Of a stretch of 64,000 nt of DNA, positions 63,478 through 64,000 are shown piece after piece. This stretch comes from Carboxylicivirga sp964602515 (GTDB lineage Bacteria; Bacteroidota; Bacteroidia; Bacteroidales; Marinilabiliaceae): the NCBI GenBank assembly GCA_964602515.1, contig CAZRRJ010000011.1, forward strand, positions 62,001 to 126,000, written 5' to 3'. A program made the position numbers and the translations under genes. The notes under the pieces are model-generated. The model was not told where the DNA came from. It was given only the letters and a program-made list of their open reading frames with translations, and did no database searches. Each line of letters starts with the position of its first letter. Position 1 is the first letter of the stretch.

Positions 63478-64000
63478 ATGAGAGATTCACAAGCATACGA
63501 TAAGATGAAAAGCCTGTTAGGCAAATATGGAGGAAATGTGACCGTACTGGAGGAAGAGATTGATATTGAACTACAAATGTTATATTTCAAAGAAAGTAAG
63601 AAATATAAGAAGGAGTTGCATAAAGAACAGGTACTTGCCAAAAGAGAAGAACTTTTTGTAGATACAATAAGTTGTGAAGATAAACGCATTTTACTTTGTC
63701 AGCTTGCATCAGTTGATGATGTATTGGCTTATCGGACTATCGAAAAGTATACAAAACAGCCCGATTCATCGCTTTTGGAGTGGTCTAAACTAGCTTACCA
63801 GGAAAGTAAAATGTTATTGCAAAGTTCTCTTTTAGACAAGGCACCGCTGTTTATTTCAACTGGTTTAGGTGGAAAAGGTTCTAATTTGCGTTATTTTATT
63901 GTTGTTACATCAAAGTTTTATAGGCCTTTTACAGGAACACAAGAGAAGGTTATTCGAAGTGAATTTGAATTTATATTTAAAAAACAAAAGGCAGAAATTG
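63478..64000 (+). CDS. hypothetical protein, right-truncated by the window
   Basis: The frame runs open from ATG at 63478 to the end of the window (174 codons seen). AAAGGAAG just upstream can act as a ribosome binding site. The visible part is charged and helical for about 130 residues (MKSLLGKYGGNVTVLEEEID, KKYKKELHKEQVLAKREEL), then a stretch with ISTGLGGKGSNLRYFIVV that is probably beta-rich. I do not recognise the family. It diverges from feoAB with a 159 bp gap. Confidence 0.7.
   Translation, partial: MRDSQAYDKMKSLLGKYGGNVTVLEEEIDIELQMLYFKESKKYKKELHKEQVLAKREELFVDTISCEDKRILLCQLASVDDVLAYRTIEKYTKQPDSSLLEWSKLAYQESKMLLQSSLLDKAPLFISTGLGGKGSNLRYFIVVTSKFYRPFTGTQEKVIRSEFEFIFKKQKAEI

Overview
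The window reads as a chromosome segment of a Bacteroidota bacterium, probably of the Bacteroidales/Marinilabiliales side (inference). The signs are an AT-rich sequence, promoter -7 boxes of the TAnnTTTG type, few Shine-Dalgarno sites, TonB receptors paired with lipoproteins, an UpxY-type NusG paralogue, a CcoN-CcoO fusion, a FeoA-FeoB fusion, and DUF349, DUF4249 and DUF4293 genes. A cbb3 oxidase and 2-oxoglutarate dehydrogenase suggest a microaerobic respiring organism with an oxidative TCA branch. No rRNA, tRNA, CRISPR array or prophage was seen.

Region 1 (1-7285) is accessory DNA. It holds the end of an outer-membrane beta-barrel gene, a cobalamin-type radical SAM enzyme, a C39-peptidase ABC exporter and a small membrane protein in one tightly packed transcription unit, followed by a broken ISL3-family transposase. 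This looks like a ribosomally made, modified peptide (RiPP) maturation and export operon whose precursor gene lies outside the window or was missed. Region 2 (7286-9737, minus strand) is an UpxY-like antiterminator, a UDP-glucuronate epimerase-like enzyme and an unknown protein, perhaps the stump of a capsule locus.

Region 3 (9839-16943) holds an aspartyl protease with a PDZ domain, two MFS transporters, a spacer with a 20-23 bp tandem repeat, a YgjV-like membrane protein, an ATP-cone/Mrr-like nuclease and a two-repeat lipoprotein. Region 4 (17134-25708) is a full cbb3 oxidase locus: ccoI, ccoS, ccoNO, ccoQ, ccoP, ccoG, ccoH and a SafE/UreH-like membrane protein. Region 5 (25808-30655) is a cobalamin riboswitch followed by a BtuB-like receptor and two BtuG-like propeller lipoproteins. 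B12 uptake here may supply the B12-type radical SAM enzyme of region 1, but that link is only inference.

Region 6 (30721-50896) is mostly housekeeping: a Gre-like factor, a GH31 glycosidase, a small HTH protein, a DEAD-box helicase, a lipid kinase, yidC, pyrG, a DUF349 protein, trmD, an AddB-like nuclease, and sucA-sucB. Region 7 (50897-64000) starts with a 1 kb spacer holding a GC-rich inverted repeat. A lipoprotein, a TonB receptor/DUF4249 pair, a DUF4293 protein, a nucleoside phosphorylase, a SirB1-like protein, pepD, the ferrous iron transporter feoAB with its small partner, and a truncated unknown gene at the right edge follow.
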